From: Taxillus chinensis
Lineage: Eukaryota; Streptophyta; Magnoliopsida; Santalales; Loranthaceae
Length of the DNA: 64,000 nucleotides
Direction: 5' to 3'
Assembly: GCA_023512835.1 (NCBI GenBank)
Contig: CM042084.1
Coordinates: 53,919,031-53,983,030 of the forward strand
In this document: positions 12,001 to 25,128 of the stretch, in pieces
How positions within the stretch are numbered: the first letter of the stretch is position 1
Layout of the letters: every line of letters begins with the position of its first letter
Program-made: the position numbers and the translations under genes
The notes under the pieces: model-generated
Databases searched by the model: none
Seen by the model: only the letters and a program-made list of their open reading frames with translations
Told to the model about the DNA's origin: nothing

Positions 12001-12439
12001 TAGAAGAAACTTGAGGCAATTGGAATGTTGCGGCGTATGCTTCATATGAAAAACTTTATTGTTTATCAAATGGATGTTAAGAGTGCATTTCTAAATGGAG
12101 ACCTTCAAGAGGAGGGTGTATGTTGATCAACCTCCGAGTTAAATTAACCTGATATTGGACATCTAGTCTACAAACTACGGAAAAGCCTTGTACGGATCGG
12201 GCAGAACTCCAGCTCCGGTACGACACTTTTATGTTAAAATTCCCCTTGATACAACTTTCAAAAGGGGAAGATGACGCCATGTTATTCAACGAAAAGGACA
12301 TGCTCGATCGTACGTATATATGTGGATGATATTATTTTTGGATCATCAACCAAGCTGCGAAAAGTATGCTAATTCACATTTAACAAGTTTGAAATGAGTA
12401 TGATGGGAGAACCTGTCCTACTTTCCTGGAATAGAAGTT
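9044..12439 (+). pseudogene. pol: E1 gag tail, protease, integrase and first part of reverse transcriptase
   Basis: Continuation of E1 after the solo LTR, heavily frameshifted. In order: gag tail matching E2 (about 9050-9600); the protease site as WILDSRCAGHMTGD from 9972, with DSR where the family has DSG; the integrase zinc-binding remnant LCRECQLGKQTKHSF (about 10470-10510); integrase core LVVIDDFTEYTW (about 10620) and SDHGT-like segment (about 10760); the reverse transcriptase start VIGVKWVF and KARLVAKGYSEKN (about 11860-11970); and the catalytic YVDD at 12319-12330 followed by IIFGSS. The frame is cut by E2 at 12439 and resumes at 25129. The density of small indels is much higher than in the gag piece at 4635-6064. 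Confidence 0.85.
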
Positions 12440-13690
12440 TGTTGGTCTCTTAGCCTGGAGGGGGTGAATAGGCTTAAATCAAAAACTCTTCTCTCACAGG
12501 TGTAACACAATCTGGTTAAAGGATATAAAATCAGTGCGAGGAAGATAACCAGATAGTGGAAGTATTTTGCTTTATTATCAAATGATAATTACAACAAAAT
12601 AAGTAGCAATTATAGCTGATTACACAGCACTTTTGCATTACAATTACACACACCGGCGTTACTAATCTCAATAAGCTCTTGTACAATAACCTTTCTTCAT
12701 GCATCATTATCGATTTTCCTTCGTATGTGTATGCTTTTTTTAATGTACAACACTGCGGATGTATATATAGACATCCTAGGAATCTATCTTGGAACCGTAT
12801 CTTCCGAGCACTGTATAAACATTAAGTTCTTCTCGAATTTAGTTTCTTCTTCTAATTGCTTCCGAATGCTGGAGCTCAAATATTGGAAGCACAAGGAAAT
12901 TAAATAGCTTAGACGATTCCAATTACATTTGGGACCGCATCCACATCTCCAGTGGTCACGTATGCAGCGTTTAGATCTTCAATGAGTTTGTCTTAGATCT
13001 AACACGAGTGATATCATAAATGCGGTATTAATGAGTTGATAGATCCTTTTGGTCCGATGTAGATTTCCTTACTCCTATCAATGAGGTTCGGATCCTTACT
13101 CATATTAGTTATTAAGCTTATTCCGTGTACGTGAAGTCCCAAATCCTCATTCGTGTTGGCGCTTCCTTGCTCGACTGATTAATGATTCGGATTTCTTATT
13201 CCGCATCAAATGTACTTACTCCGCATCAGTCGTCCTTACTCCCGCATTAGTCATTTCTTACTCCGCTCAAATGAAAGACTCGATTCTTAGTCCGGATCTT
13301 CTTTTCATGGGCAATTGGGAGTGAAGACTTAATTCTTTCTGCAACAAATCTCTTACTCCGTACGAGGTGTGCACTTGGATTCTCATTCCGCATGACATGG
13401 CTTGATCCAATCAACAATAAAAGCGTGGAATCTTTAGTCCTTTTGACAAGTGATTAGTTAGAATGCAGAGAGTCCTTACTCCGGCCAAGACTTGGTTATT
13501 TACAAGTGTTTGGTTACACTCATGATGCACTTGATCGGGATTATTTATCCTTGGTCCTTTGCTTTGCACTCTTACGGAGTAGTGGGATAACAGTTTTATC
13601 TTACGCACGGACTTAAAATAAAATTAAACAACTAAAATCAAATTACATTAGTTTGATCCATAAAATCCAAATTCTAGGTATGATCCAATA
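12440..13690 (-). repeat. E2 3' LTR (1251 bp)
   Basis: Matches 23827-25123 and, reverse-complemented, the E1 LTRs. The outer end reads TGTTGG from 12440. The inner end is GATCCAATA at 13690, where the 5' LTR has GATCCAACA. It contains the complementary form of the GCGGAGTAAGGA motif array (about 13100-13470). Confidence 0.9.
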
Positions 13691-13704
13691 ATCTCCCCCA
13701 ATAT
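13691..13704 (-). other. E2 polypurine tract
   Basis: ATCTCCCCCAATAT on the plus strand, i.e. ATATTGGGGGAGAT in element orientation, directly next to the 3' LTR. Same sequence as the E1 tract at 30581-30591. Confidence 0.85.
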
Positions 13705-14274
13705 GGATGTGCCAAACCCTTTTAATACGATCCAGTTAGTGAGCAAAATATACACAGAGATAAGGATAAATAAAAGGAATTTTCACTATTGTCAAAGAAC
13801 AAGGAATACAAAGTAAGCCTTAAGACAAAAGTTATACTAAGAATTAGAAGGCTGACCGTACTTGAAGATTTTAGTTGTCATCGCTCCTTAGCCGCTTAGA
13901 CTATTCTTTAATGGACAAGAAAAAAATAATTCCAGTTGGGATCATACTTCAAAAAGGAGCCTAATAAAGTAACATATATGGGCTCCACAACTCTCCGTCG
14001 GGTTGTTGGGGAACGTCTCCTTTGCTTCAAAATTGTCGAATTGAGAAGAGCATTGGAGGCAGAGGAGGTTGGCTAATTGATTCGAAGAGTCCACTCTGTC
14101 TGATAGCATACGACGAAATTCGGAGTAATGGTCCGAGTTAGCTTCTTCTCATCGGTGTCCCCTGACCTAATAGAGTCGTAACAACTCTATCCTTAATGGA
14201 GAAGCATGCGAGCATGTGATTTCTTAGTCGATCTGTATGGAATAAAGAATTGCAAGATTTTTTCCAGGCTTAAT

Positions 14275-16493
14275 GTTCTCAGTACTTGTCCATTTGTGAG
14301 GGTCTCAATGAAATCCATTGGAGGAAGGTAGTGATCAAGCTAGCAAGGTAGGATATCGAACATATGCTCGTCTTGATACAAGGTGGGAAAAAAACTTATC
14401 TCTTCCTTACCGCCAAGGTGAAGTTATCATTATCCTCGGTAGAGAACTGTCCTTTCTCCAAATTAGGGGGTGTGATGTCTTGAGGAGAAGGGTGATTAGG
14501 ATTTACAAGACCTTTTTGGGGTAGAGGAGAACGACCTCGCATATGCTAGCATGGTCGTAAGTACACGCCCATCCGTATCATATGGATCGAATTCCATATG
14601 ATGGAGAAACGAGACTTGCGAGCCTGATCAAGAGGAGGGGAGAACACCTGGACGGTCCGGAGAAGCAGCTCGTTGGGGAATCGAGGCCCAAGAGGAAGGC
14701 TGATGGAGTCTTCGCCTTAATTTGGGAACGTCGTTAGTGGCCGGAGCAAAAGTGGAGGGAGTCGGATCGGGATGAGACATTCTCCCCGGTGGTGATTGGC
14801 GAGGGCGAGGAACGACTCACAACCTGAGTCGGATCCGGAAGAGGTGGAGAGGCCCGAAAGAGATTGGGCAATAAGGTCCAGCTTCCGATCCAGGAGAGAG
14901 AGGAGTTGAGAGAGAGCGGGAGAATGCGGGTCCCCTATTTCATCAACTTCGGCAATGACCAGGCTGGAACGATTGTCCTCTGTAATACGATCCACTGACG
15001 AGACCGAGCCGGTAAAATCATGGCAATGAGGGATGGCCAAAGCCGAGAGGCGGGGAGCCTTGGAGGACTCCCAGCATGGGAGGGCGGGGAGTGCGCGATG
15101 CGTAGAGTCGGCAGGGGAGAGAAGGATGAGGGAATAACAACGGCGAAAGGTGTAAGCGAGCCATACGGCCGGAGAGGTCAATCAGAGGAATGTCCACAAG
15201 AGAGGAGGGACTAGCTTCAGCGGATAGGAGTTCGTGCGTTAGAACAAGTCCCAAGAGGCAGCATCGGTTGGAGGTGCGGCTGGCGAGAGATGGCATGAGA
15301 AAGCCGTGTTCAGTGTTCCAAATAATCATAGCTTCCGGGGTTTGGGAATGTTTGGTGTAATACACTCGGAGAGTAGATTCGGGGATGTCGGCAATGTGGC
15401 GGGGCCCGAACGAGCCGCTGATCCCGATGGGAACTCTGCGCAGAAGATGGTCGGAGGTAGTCACCGTGGAGGTCAACACGGGCGTGGTTGGAGAGAGGAA
15501 CTTGGAGGAGAGGTACTGTGCGCAAGTGACAACACCACCCGGCAAAGCACCCGGAGAGGTGGGTGCGGGATTCTGACAAGAGCAAGACAGGAGAGATAAC
15601 TGAGCAGGCATCGCAGGAGGGGCTAAGAAACAAAGGTCATGAGAAACTAGGTAGAGGGCCCCAAAGATCACGAACAACGTGCCGTGAATAGCGGGATCGT
15701 GGCCGGAGCGGCAACGGACCGGATGCCACAAGACCGGGAGCGGAGCTAACCTCGTGACCCGAGTCGGGGGCGGGATCACCAACGGAACTATCGTGATGTT
15801 CCGATACAACAACGTGTGCACGATAGATAGGAGGATGGCGGACAGAAGGCGTCCCATCGGGGTGAGATGACGAAAGTAAATTCGTGGGAAGGGAACCGTA
15901 ATCGGGTCCTGGAGTGCTCGGGGGCAATGTCGTTTAGGGGGGATGAATCCTCCGAAAGACGAGTTTCGCTTGCCATTCCGCATACTCAAAAAGAAAATGT
16001 CCGATCTAGAGCAAGATTCCAAAGACCATGTACCTCGCCAAGAGCAAATCGTGAGGGACTGAGTCATGCACCGTAGAGTTTGACCGGTAAGCACCGACTT
16101 AGTATGGTGGCTATACAAAGAAGTAGGGCCTTGAAAGACTCCGGCTTGTATTCCTTCACTTTGGGGGGACATCCCATGGCGGTAGCCTGGTTGAAGCGCT
16201 CCGACCCGAAATCCGTGTTGGGGAGATGGAAGGCATCACGAATCACTTGAGGAGGATCTTAATGGGTTTTCCTCGGATACGGAGACACATCCGAGGTGGT
16301 CGCCGGGATTCGAAGTGCTCATAGAAAGATCGGACGTCCGAGATGAGAAGATCAACAGAGCAAAGAGACGATGTCGAGGAGACCATCGAGGCTAATAAGG
16401 AGCGAACCTCCTCGAGCTGAGCAGAGGGTTGGAAATGCCGGCTCAATCGACAAGATGGCCAGGAACAACGCCATAGAGAGCGGAAGATGCCAT
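14275..16493 (-). pseudogene. E2 third ORF (downstream of pol, env-like position)
   Basis: Homologue of the E1 third ORF. ATG at 16493 gives MASSALYGVV, close to MASPALYGVV in E1. Conserved pieces recur in the same order: a segment with KVKEYKPESFKALL (about 16150), TPMGRLLSAILLS (about 15850), IPESTLRVYYTKHSQTPEAMI (about 15330-15390), a coiled-coil-like DRITEDNRS...KLDLIAQSLSGLS region (about 14840-15000) and LDHYLPPMDF near the end (about 14300). Many frameshifts. A long open stretch at 15018-16172 mixes frames and is not the true protein. The E1 entry discusses what the ORF might be. Confidence 0.7.
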
Positions 16494-18179
16494 TGAAATT
16501 TGAAGATTGAAGGAGCAGTGGAAGGGGAGGTCTTTGGTGAATAGAGAAACACGAAGATTTAGGGTTCCGGTAATGAAAGCGATATCCTCGCGTTCGCGTG
16601 AGAGTTCAATATAAATAGGACCCATTCCGTGGAAGCCACAGATCTGGGGTTTAAGTGAGATGAGCGAAGGATCCGCCTTGACAATCCAATGTCATTAGAC
16701 TTGATGTATTAGTGCCGGAGGTAAACTAATGACGTGGAGGCCGTGCTAACCATTCAAATGACAGCTATATTCATATCACCGAATTTTGAAAAAGACAAAT
16801 TACGGGCTCGAGACATGCATTTAATTTAACCATTATTAGTCCTCCTCAAAAAATGCGATGTAAGATAATCACTTGGTTTATCTCAAATTGAAATTCCAAG
16901 ATTTGGGAGGAAACAAACCGACTCTCATCCGGGCTTGATAGTATGCGTGTGAACTATATCGGATGATACCGAACTGTCCGTAAAAGGCGGGTCTTGATTA
17001 GACTGTTCATTTGCTGTCTTGGTGTCAAGGACATAAGAAGTACCACAACACTTCAAATCAAGACATGAAAACAAGATAGAGCATTGAAGTGCAAAACGAA
17101 TCGAACACCTTAGCTAAAAACATAAACTAAAGAAATAGTAGACTAAGGTTGAGTTAGTATGGATATGTATCAAATTGTCTTGGTGAGAACAACATAATCC
17201 GAACTAAAAAGAGACAGAACTTATGCATATGGAAGAATAGTAACAAGACACATACATATGAATTATGATCAAATTCTTGAAGAAAATGCATATGACAAAT
17301 GATAAACACATAAGTTCATATAGGTCAACATAGCGAAACCTTCATGTGACGGTGATAGATAAGATAAATTAAAAATCATATGATTTTCTCAAGTTAGGAT
17401 TCATGAGTGAAATGGAAATATGAACACATGGCAAAAGCGGGCAGATGATTGTTTGATTAAAATGCACAGTTGAGGAAAGAAAAACATCCAGCCATGCCAC
17501 AATTCCGATTCATCATTGCATGTCCAATCAGATCCGGAAGTGAAAGTTTAGAGGAAGGAGCATCCGAGACATAAAAAGGGTCATTACAAAGGTAATAAGT
17601 GAAGCTTTTGCTCCCCCTTAGATCATGCGATCCTCTCGGTGAAAGACTCCCCCTCAGATAAACGCCAGAAAGAGATCGTGAGACATATACGAGGTATTTT
17701 CAGATTTATTAATAAAGCATTTTCTCCCCGTGACCATGCGATCCTCTCGGTTGACGTTTCTCCTTAGATAAAGTTAGCGTTGTCTACCCTTTTAGGAAAC
17801 TACACTTCAGAAGCTGATCAGACTGCAACTGCATATACATCCGCTAGACATTCCGAGCTTACCCATTTCATATCTTCAACTATACATGATAATAGAGCAA
17901 TCTAAATGAACCAGCATTTATCATGTGGTGGAGAATGAGAAACAAGATCATGAAATCCTAAAAAGATTATTCATGTAAGTTTTAATCAAGTTGGCCTAAA
18001 CAACTTCAGTCGGGAAACGCAAGCATCCTCCCATTACAAAACTTTGGTATTTATGGGGCGCATAAGACACTTTAAGCAGTATGATCAAAAATTAAATTCG
18101 GTATGAATCTTTTACTTTCAATAAACGCACAATGCATGTTCGAAGACATCTTGTTGATTGATTTAAGTGAAGCTATGCA
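16494..18179 (-). other. E2 spacer between pol and third ORF
   Basis: Noncoding in all frames, homologous to 25962-27673 of E1. It holds two copies of a pyrimidine/purine-biased motif (plus-strand form CCCCTTAGATCATGCGATCC, about 17614-17640, and a related copy at about 17725-17770). In element orientation these contain polypurine-like runs. Confidence 0.6.
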
Positions 18180-20448
18180 AGAAAAGTCAAGCATACCTAA
18201 TCGGAAAAGTAGTTCGGAAAATCTTGCATCGTAGGGGCTTTATAAGAATGTCCGCCGGTTGATCTTCAGTAGCTAACATGTTCTAGAGATATATTCTTTT
18301 GAGAACATGATCAACAGATGAAGTGATACTGACCTCAATGTGCTTCATCTTTGGGTGCATGTGCAGATTGTTGCTTATAGCTATTGCACTAGTGTTGTCA
18401 TAATGAAGTGGAATAGATGTCATGTGGAAACCGTAGTCGGGTAAGTTGACTTTGCATCCAGAGTAGTCGTGCGCGGCAACTCCCAACAACATATATATTC
18501 CGCCTCGAGTAGAGAGGTTGATACGGATTACAGCTGTCTTGAACCATGAAATTAATCTATTTCAAGAAACTAACATGTACAGCTTGTGCTTTTCTGTTGA
18601 TGCGACACTGACAAAATCAGCATCGGATATCCGGATAAGGTGTAGTTTTGACCTTTGGGTACGAGTCCCAAATTCATCGTTCCTTTGAGATACACGAATA
18701 TCCGTTTAACATGAAGCATATGTGACTCCTTGGGATCGCCGATATCGCGCACAAATGCAAGTTGCCAAACATAATGTCCAGGCGACTTGCTGTAAGATCG
18801 ACAAAGATCTTATCAGCCCTCTGTATTCAATCACATTCTTGATTTGCCGTCCACATCAGGGTCTAACTTGCACTAACAACATTGAGTCTTGACCACGGAG
18901 ATGAACCTTCCATACCAAACTTCTTAATAATATCACGTGTATACTTAGCTTGGTTAATGAAGATTCCTTCCTTCAATTGTTTAACTTCTATTCCAAGGAA
19001 GTAGGGCCAGGTTCTCCCATCATACTATCTCTCAAACTTGCAATCCTAAACTTTACAAACTCTTCACAAAGCTTGGATTCGATGATCCGAAAATGATATC
19101 ATCCACATATATACTTCACGATCGGAGTATGTCCATTCTCTTTCGTAGAAATAAAGTGGTGTCTTCTTTCCTTTTTGAAAGTTGTGAGCAAGTAGGAATT
19201 CCGATGATTGGTGTGCGTACCGGGCTCTTGGAGCTTGCTTCAACCCATACAAGGCTTTCCGTAGCTTGTGGACTAGATGTCGACCTTGGGTTCTAGGAAA
19301 CCGGGAGGTTGTTCAACATACACCTCCTCTTGAAGATCTCCATTGAAATCCTTTTGGCGTCCATTTGATAAACTATGAAGTTTTCATATGAAGCATATGC
19401 CACAAACATTCGATTGCCTTAACTCTTGTCTTTGGGGCAAAGGTCTCGTCATAGTCTATTCCTTCTTCTTGGCGATATCTGGCTACCGGTCTTGCTTTGT
19501 TCGGATTATATACCATCCGTATCAAGCTTGTTCCAACACTCATTTAACTCTAATGACTTGTTGAGACTTGGGCCTTGGTACTAGAGTCCACACATCATTT
19601 CACTTAAATTGGTTCGCTCTTCTTGCATGGCTTCTATCGAGTTTGAATCTTGAAGAGCTTCCTCTACCACCTTTGGTTCTATTTGAGATAGAAAACATGA
19701 GTAAAGACAAATGTTGGAGGTGGCTGCTCTTGTTCTTACACCAACGAAGGATCACCAATCACTTAATAAGGGTGGTTTTAAGTCCACCAGCAATTAGTGC
19801 ATGTGATGGTTGATCTTGAATATTTGAAGCTCTCCGGATTAGGTGGCTCTTGTTCGTCCAGCGATTGAGCTTCTTCCGGACCAATTATCGCGTGAATGTG
19901 CCTGGAGTACTCGCGAGGTTCTCCGTCTTATTCATTTCAAAGTATCGGTTCGGATGGATTGGAAGGTACTCCGGTATTTTGAATATCCGTAGAAATATGT
20001 CCAGAGATGAATGGAAGTCCGAGTCCGATTCATCCGTAGCATCATCCGCATTATTGCATCTTTCTTCTTGGTGCACGTGGTTGGTCGGTATGAGTGACAG
20101 AATGTTTATAAACTTTGAGTACTCGATGTTATCGTCTTGATCCCGCACATTTGAATATGAAGAACCGACTTTTGACCAATCCTAATTAGCTTCATCAAAG
20201 GTCACATGGATAGATTTTTCAACTTTTAAAAGTTTTCTATTGAAGACCCGATAAGCCTTGCTATGTAATGAGTACCCGACAAAAATCTCATCATCAGATT
20301 TTGGTTCAAATTTATTCCGAGGTTCTTTGCTGTTGTTCAAAATATAGCAAGTACACCCAAAAAGCTCTAAAGTGTGAAATTAAATGCTTTCGTCCCTCTC
20401 CACATCTCATAAGGTGTTTTCATAAGTAGCTTATTTATTAGGTCCGAG
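18180..20448 (-). pseudogene. pol: E2 pol: reverse transcriptase and RNase H
   Basis: Copia reverse transcriptase followed by RNase H, minus strand, many frameshifts. YVDDIIFGSS lies at about 19080-19115. VYLKGTMNLGL with HMLHVKRI (about 18690-18730) marks the thumb/RNase H linker. RNase H pieces include the segment around STSLGQH/CDNTSAIA-type wording (about 18380-18420), EHVSY and the closing TMQDF region near 18200. E1 has a cleaner copy of the RNase H end (25677-25961). Confidence 0.8.
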
Positions 20449-21227
20449 TTAACATAACACAGGCCACATTGGACCTCTTGCCCATAGATTCATAGCCTCG
20501 ACTAAAGTGCGATTCTTGCGCTCAGCTACCCCATTTTGCTGTGGGGTTCTGGGTGCAAAGAAGTCGTGCTGAATGCCATGTTCAGAACAATATGATCTCA
20601 TTTCTGAAAAATCAAATTCTGTACCATGATCACTTTTGATGCATTTAATGCTCAATCCTTGTGAATTGCTTATCCAGTTGAAAAGATCTACAAGATGCTC
20701 AAAGGTTTGATCCTTAGATTTCAGGAATATCACCCATGTGTACCTAGTGAAATCATCGATAACCACAAGGGTATATCTCGCACCAGCTAGTGAAGAAACA
20801 GAAATGGGACCACAGAGGTCCATGTGAAGAAGTTGTAAAGGAGCAGTTATTGAATTAAATGATTTGCTCTTAAAGCTATGTTTGGTTTGTTTGCCAAGTT
20901 GACATTCTCGACCGAGAGTATCTGAGTATTTGTGTTAAGGCGGACGGTGACCAGATCAAGCAAAGCTAATTTAGACAAAGTCTTAAAATTTAGATGAGCG
21001 CAACGCTTGTGCCATAGCCAACTATCTTTAGGTGATGCTGTAGTGAGGGAGCATACAGGATCAGAAGAATTATTTCTTAAGACCACAGAGTATATGTCCT
21101 CATCTCTTGATCTGGATAACTTAATTTCTCCGGATAAGTTATCTCTAACTGTCCAAGTGTTGGACAAAAAGGAAACTGTGAATCCTTTGTCACATAAATT
21201 ACTGACACTCAGCAGATTATGCTTCAA
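20449..21227 (-). pseudogene. pol: E2 integrase with intact DD35E core
   Basis: Best preserved retrotransposon enzyme in the window. An upstream frame (20847-21227) carries the GAG-pre-integrase segment with LWHKRCAHLNFKTLSKLALLD and damaged zinc-binding residues. The next frame (20449-20823, 124 codons) is the catalytic core: MDLCGP with the first Asp (residue 2), LVVIDDFTRYTWVIFL, SDHGTEF with the second Asp (residue 65) and TPQQNGVAERKNRT with the Glu (residue 101). The second Asp and Glu are separated by 35 residues, the DD35E spacing of retroviral-type integrases. The core runs into a stop at 20449 after a frame change, so no full integrase is made. Confidence 0.88.
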
Positions 21228-23765
21228 ACCTTCGACTAGTGCAACCTTTGTAATTGATACGTAGCCGTTGGTTAAAGTGCCATATCCCGCGGTTTACCTT
21301 TACTGTTGTCTCCATATGATACGGATGGGCCACGTTTGTCAATGACTTCTATGAGCAGAGACTGATCACCCGTCATATGTACGGAGCATCCATTTGTAGT
21401 ATCCACTTGCTTTGATTGATCTTTGGCATCAAGTGGGATGGCGTGAATTCCATAGATGCTCTGCAAGACAACAATTACACTTTTGGCATCCAAACTTGTT
21501 CCGGGTTGTTAGGAGAAGCAATAATAGTTACTACTTTTTCTAGATTTCACGTTGTTAGGAACTTTGACTTTCCAAGTTGATTTAGCCTTTTCCGTATTAG
21601 TTTGCTTCTTTAACTTGGGTTTTCTTTGGTGATACACTCCAAAGAGATTTGGATTTAGATTTACGAGAAGAACCCTTTTTTTGATAAGCTGATTTTTATT
21701 AATTGAAATGTTATTACATAACCAGTCATCGATATACTCCAACATTCATAGTGATAGTGGCCTATTTCACGACATATCGAACAGTACACTATGATGTGAT
21801 GTGGAGTTACAACGGGGAAACAGGTTTCTTAGGTTTTTGCAGATTTTTCTACCCGTTCCTATGGCCTAATCCTTTGTGAACGGGTGACGCGCTCTTGGCC
21901 CTAGAAGCAACCTTTGCCTTTCCTTTGTTTCTCGGTCTTGCGTTTAACTTTTGCAGCAGCCTTCCCTTAATCTTTTGATACGGGTGCTACTACTTGAATA
22001 ACGATACTTGACCTCTCTTCCACGGTCATAAACTATGGTGCCATCCGAAATGAAACCATCCAACGGTTTAGACGTACTAACGAGGATATAAGTTGGTTAG
22101 TTTCGGAGTGAAGTCCGGAAGACACTCGGTAGCTTGGCTGATGGAAGTCGATGGTTTGGAGCCTTAGCCAGGCTTGACTCAAATGTTATCCGGATCAGTC
22201 CTAAATGTAGAGGCTATTTCCCGGATTTTAGCCACTTACGATTTATTTCCTTTTCCTATTCAAGTTCATTCTCGAGTCATTTCACAATAACTTTTAAGCT
22301 TTGTGAGGTTGGTATTGGCAAATGATTTTCGAGTTCTAAGATCGTGAAACCAAGTCTCCTTGCTCCTATAATAAGCTATGTCTTTTTTGAGTTTAGAAAC
22401 GGTGAGTTCTAGACGTTTAGTCCGATTACTCATATCTTGATACATTTGAGATTCTAATTCTCATTCTTTTCATGATCACGTTCCTTAGTTAGAGATTCTA
22501 ATTTACTCATGAGCTCGGAGATAGAGGTACCTCAATGTTTGCCATAAAGCCGAGCGTTTGCCTTTTCATTGGCTCGTCATCGGAAGATTCTTCTTCTTCT
22601 TCGAGCCACTCTTGTATTTCATGACAAACGCCTTCCTCTTGTTCTTGCTGTTGTCCGAGGTGGAGCGTCGGGGCTTAACCTTGTCATCCTTGTCGGCCAT
22701 CTTGGATTTGGATCTACGGTCCTTGGCCCAGTTGACCAAGTTTCCCACAATTGTAGCGATCCTGGGATGTTGACTCCGACCGCTCCTTTCTTCTTGAGGA
22801 TGAGGAGGAGCCTCTTACGAATCCTTTTTCTCTTTCGCGCAGAAACATGTGAGGATTTCACCAAAAAAGCAATTTCTTCCTCCATGTCCGAGTCGAGTAT
22901 TCGACTCATCCGTATCATCCTGATACAAGATGTTTGGAAGTTCCGTAGCTTTGAAAGCAACCCCTTTTCTTTCCGAGCTATCTTCTCGTCTCGGTCAACG
23001 TATTTAAACCTGACCTCGTGCGTCCGTAGCTCTCCATAAAGTTCTTCTAGGGAACATCTTGCAGTTGTCTTTGGATTGCATCTGGAGTTTGTTTGGAGTA
23101 GTAGCGATCCCACAAGGAACGAAAGAACTTGTCATTTATTTGAGGCTGCGCGTAATGCTCATTGACACTTTTCAATTTCAGAATAAGCTTGCCGAATCGC
23201 CGATAGATATTCTCTTGGGATTCGCCGAGTTTGTGATTGAAACTCTCAAAATTACGTACCGAGAGTGCGATGACGTTACACATCCGGGACCGGCTTCCTT
23301 CATATAAAATAGTCAATTTATCCCATACGACTTTGGCTATTGTGCAGCCTTGGACGTCCGTGAAGGCTTTGAGTCCAAAGATGAAGTCACATAAGATAGA
23401 GCCTTTTCACTGGCATATTGCCAGGCTCTTTCATCGTTTGTGAGCTCAGCATCCGTCTTTGGTCTCCGGACTCCATTTTCTCCTATAGTCATCGGAATGG
23501 GAAGCTCCTGATAACGACATGGCCACATTAGATGATTATGACATGTCATGAACATCTTCATGCGAGCTTTCCACTAGAGAAAAGCTCTGGTGTGAACTTT
23601 GGCGGTTTGCTTAGAGTGTAGCCAGAACTCCATGGTTGAGGAGCAGCAGCAGCAGCAGGTTGTGGTGGATCAACATTTTCACCTTCTTTTCCCGGTGGGG
23701 AAAGGGCTCTTGAGCTCCCCGGAGTTAAGGCGGGTGTTGAATAGCATGCTACTTTCTTCAACCAT
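21228..23765 (-). pseudogene. gag: E2 gag and protease region
   Basis: The gag ATG is at 23765 (MVEESSMLF, matching E1's MAKESSMLF). Copia gag wording follows in shifting frames: MKMFMTCHNHLMWP, ENGVRRPKTDAELTNDERAW, YRRFGKLIL and FFRSLWDRYYS, then LEELYGELRTHEVRF. The zinc knuckle near 22710-22760 has lost its first Cys and its His by substitution and an extra base. A protease remnant with GCSVHMTGDQSLL is at about 21360-21410; its catalytic DSG is not recognisable. At least five frame changes separate these blocks. Confidence 0.82.
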
Positions 23766-23812
23766 TTGTAAGAGAGAAAGAGTGGGATCTCTACTTGTAA
23801 CAAGTAGAACTC

Positions 23813-23824
23813 GCTCTGATACCA
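23813..23824 (-). other. E2 primer binding site
   Basis: GCTCTGATACCA on the plus strand, i.e. TGGTATCAGAGC in element orientation, two bases from the 5' LTR. Complementary to initiator methionine tRNA, as in E1. Confidence 0.9.
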
Positions 23825-23826
23825 CT

Positions 23827-25123
23827 TGTTGGTCCTGTTAGCCTAGAGGGGGGTGAATAGGCTTAAATCAAAAACTCTTCTCTCACAGGTGTAACACAAT
23901 TTGGTTAAAGGATATAAAATCAATGCGGAAGATAACCAGATAGTGGAAGTATTTTGCTTTATTATCAAATGATAATTACAACAAAATAAGCAGCAATTAT
24001 AATGATTACACTAGCACTCGGCTTTACAATTACACACACTGCATTACTAATCTCTATAAGCTCTTGTACAATAACCTTTCTCACGCTGTATCGTTTTTTC
24101 CTTCATATGTGTATGCTTTTTTTAATGTACAACACTATAGATGTATATATAGACATCCTAGGAATTTATCTTGGAACTATATGTTTCGAGCCTTTGTGTA
24201 AACATTAAGTTCTTCTCGAAATTGCTTGCTTATAACTGCCGGATGTGGAGCTCGAAATATTGGAAGCATAAGTAAATTAAATAGCTTCGCTCGATTCCAA
24301 TTACATTTGGGACTGCATCCACATCTCCGAGTGGTCCACGTGTAAGACAGTTTAGATCTTTAATGAGTTTGTCTTACATCGGAACATAGCGAGCTGATAT
24401 CATAAATGCGGTATTGATGAGTTGAAGTAGCGTCCTTTTGGTCCGGTGTAGATTTCCTTACTCCGTATCAACGAGGTTCGGATCCTTACTCCATATTAGT
24501 TATTGCTTACTCCGTGTACATGAAGTCCTAAAATCCTTATTCCGTGTCAGCGCTTCCTTACTCCGCATGAGGTAGATATGCGGAATCCTTATTCCGCATC
24601 AGCGCTTTCTTACTGCGCGTGAGTTCCTTACTCCGCTTGAGTAATGATTTGGATTTCTTATTCCGCATCAGATGTCCTTACTCCGCATCAGTCGTCCTTA
24701 CTCCGCATCTGTCATTTCTTACTCCGCTCGAATGAAAGACTCGGATTCCTTAGTCCGTATCTTCTCTTCCTTAGGCAATTGGACCGAAAGACTTAATTCT
24801 TTCTCGGAAACAAATCTCTCTTACTCCGTATGAGGCGTGAACTCGGATTCTCATTCCGCATGAAATGACTTAGTCCAATCAACAATAAGAGCGTGGAATC
24901 CTTAGTCCTTTGACAAGTGATTAGTTAAATGCAGAGAGTCCTTACTCCGGATGAAGACTTGGTTATTTACCAAGTATTTGACGACACTCATGATGACCCG
25001 GATCAGGATTATATACCCGGATAACGATTTATCTTCCCAGGACTTAAAATAAACATGAAACAACTAAAATCAAATTACATTAGGTTTGATCCACATCATC
25101 CAAATTCTAGGTATGATCCAACA
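23827..25123 (-). repeat. E2 5' LTR (1297 bp)
   Basis: From TGTTGGTCC (23827) to GATCCAACA (25123), a perfect TGTTGG/CCAACA terminal inversion. Contains the complementary GCGGAGTAAGGA motif array (about 24440-24800). Directly followed by TSD AAGTT (25124-25128). Confidence 0.92.
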
Positions 25124-25128
25124 AAGTT

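Larger units (their letters stand above)
12440..25123 (-). mobile_element. E2: second copy of the E1 family, opposite orientation, inside E1 reverse transcriptase
   Basis: 12,684 bp with perfect 5-bp TSD AAGTT at 12435-12439 and 25124-25128. LTRs are at 12440-13690 (3') and 23827-25123 (5'), primer site at 23813-23824, polypurine tract at 13691-13704. LTRs, gag, pol, spacer and third ORF all match E1, so it is the same family. It splits E1's reverse transcriptase just after the segment following YVDD, so it inserted later than E1. By eye the LTR pair differs at about 12 of the first 190 positions. All ORFs are broken, although the integrase core is intact. Confidence 0.92.

Noticed and set aside
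15018..16172. Long minus-strand open frame of 384 codons as an intact gene
   Set aside because: It mixes frames relative to the E1 third ORF, and only short parts match; it is open by chance and composition.
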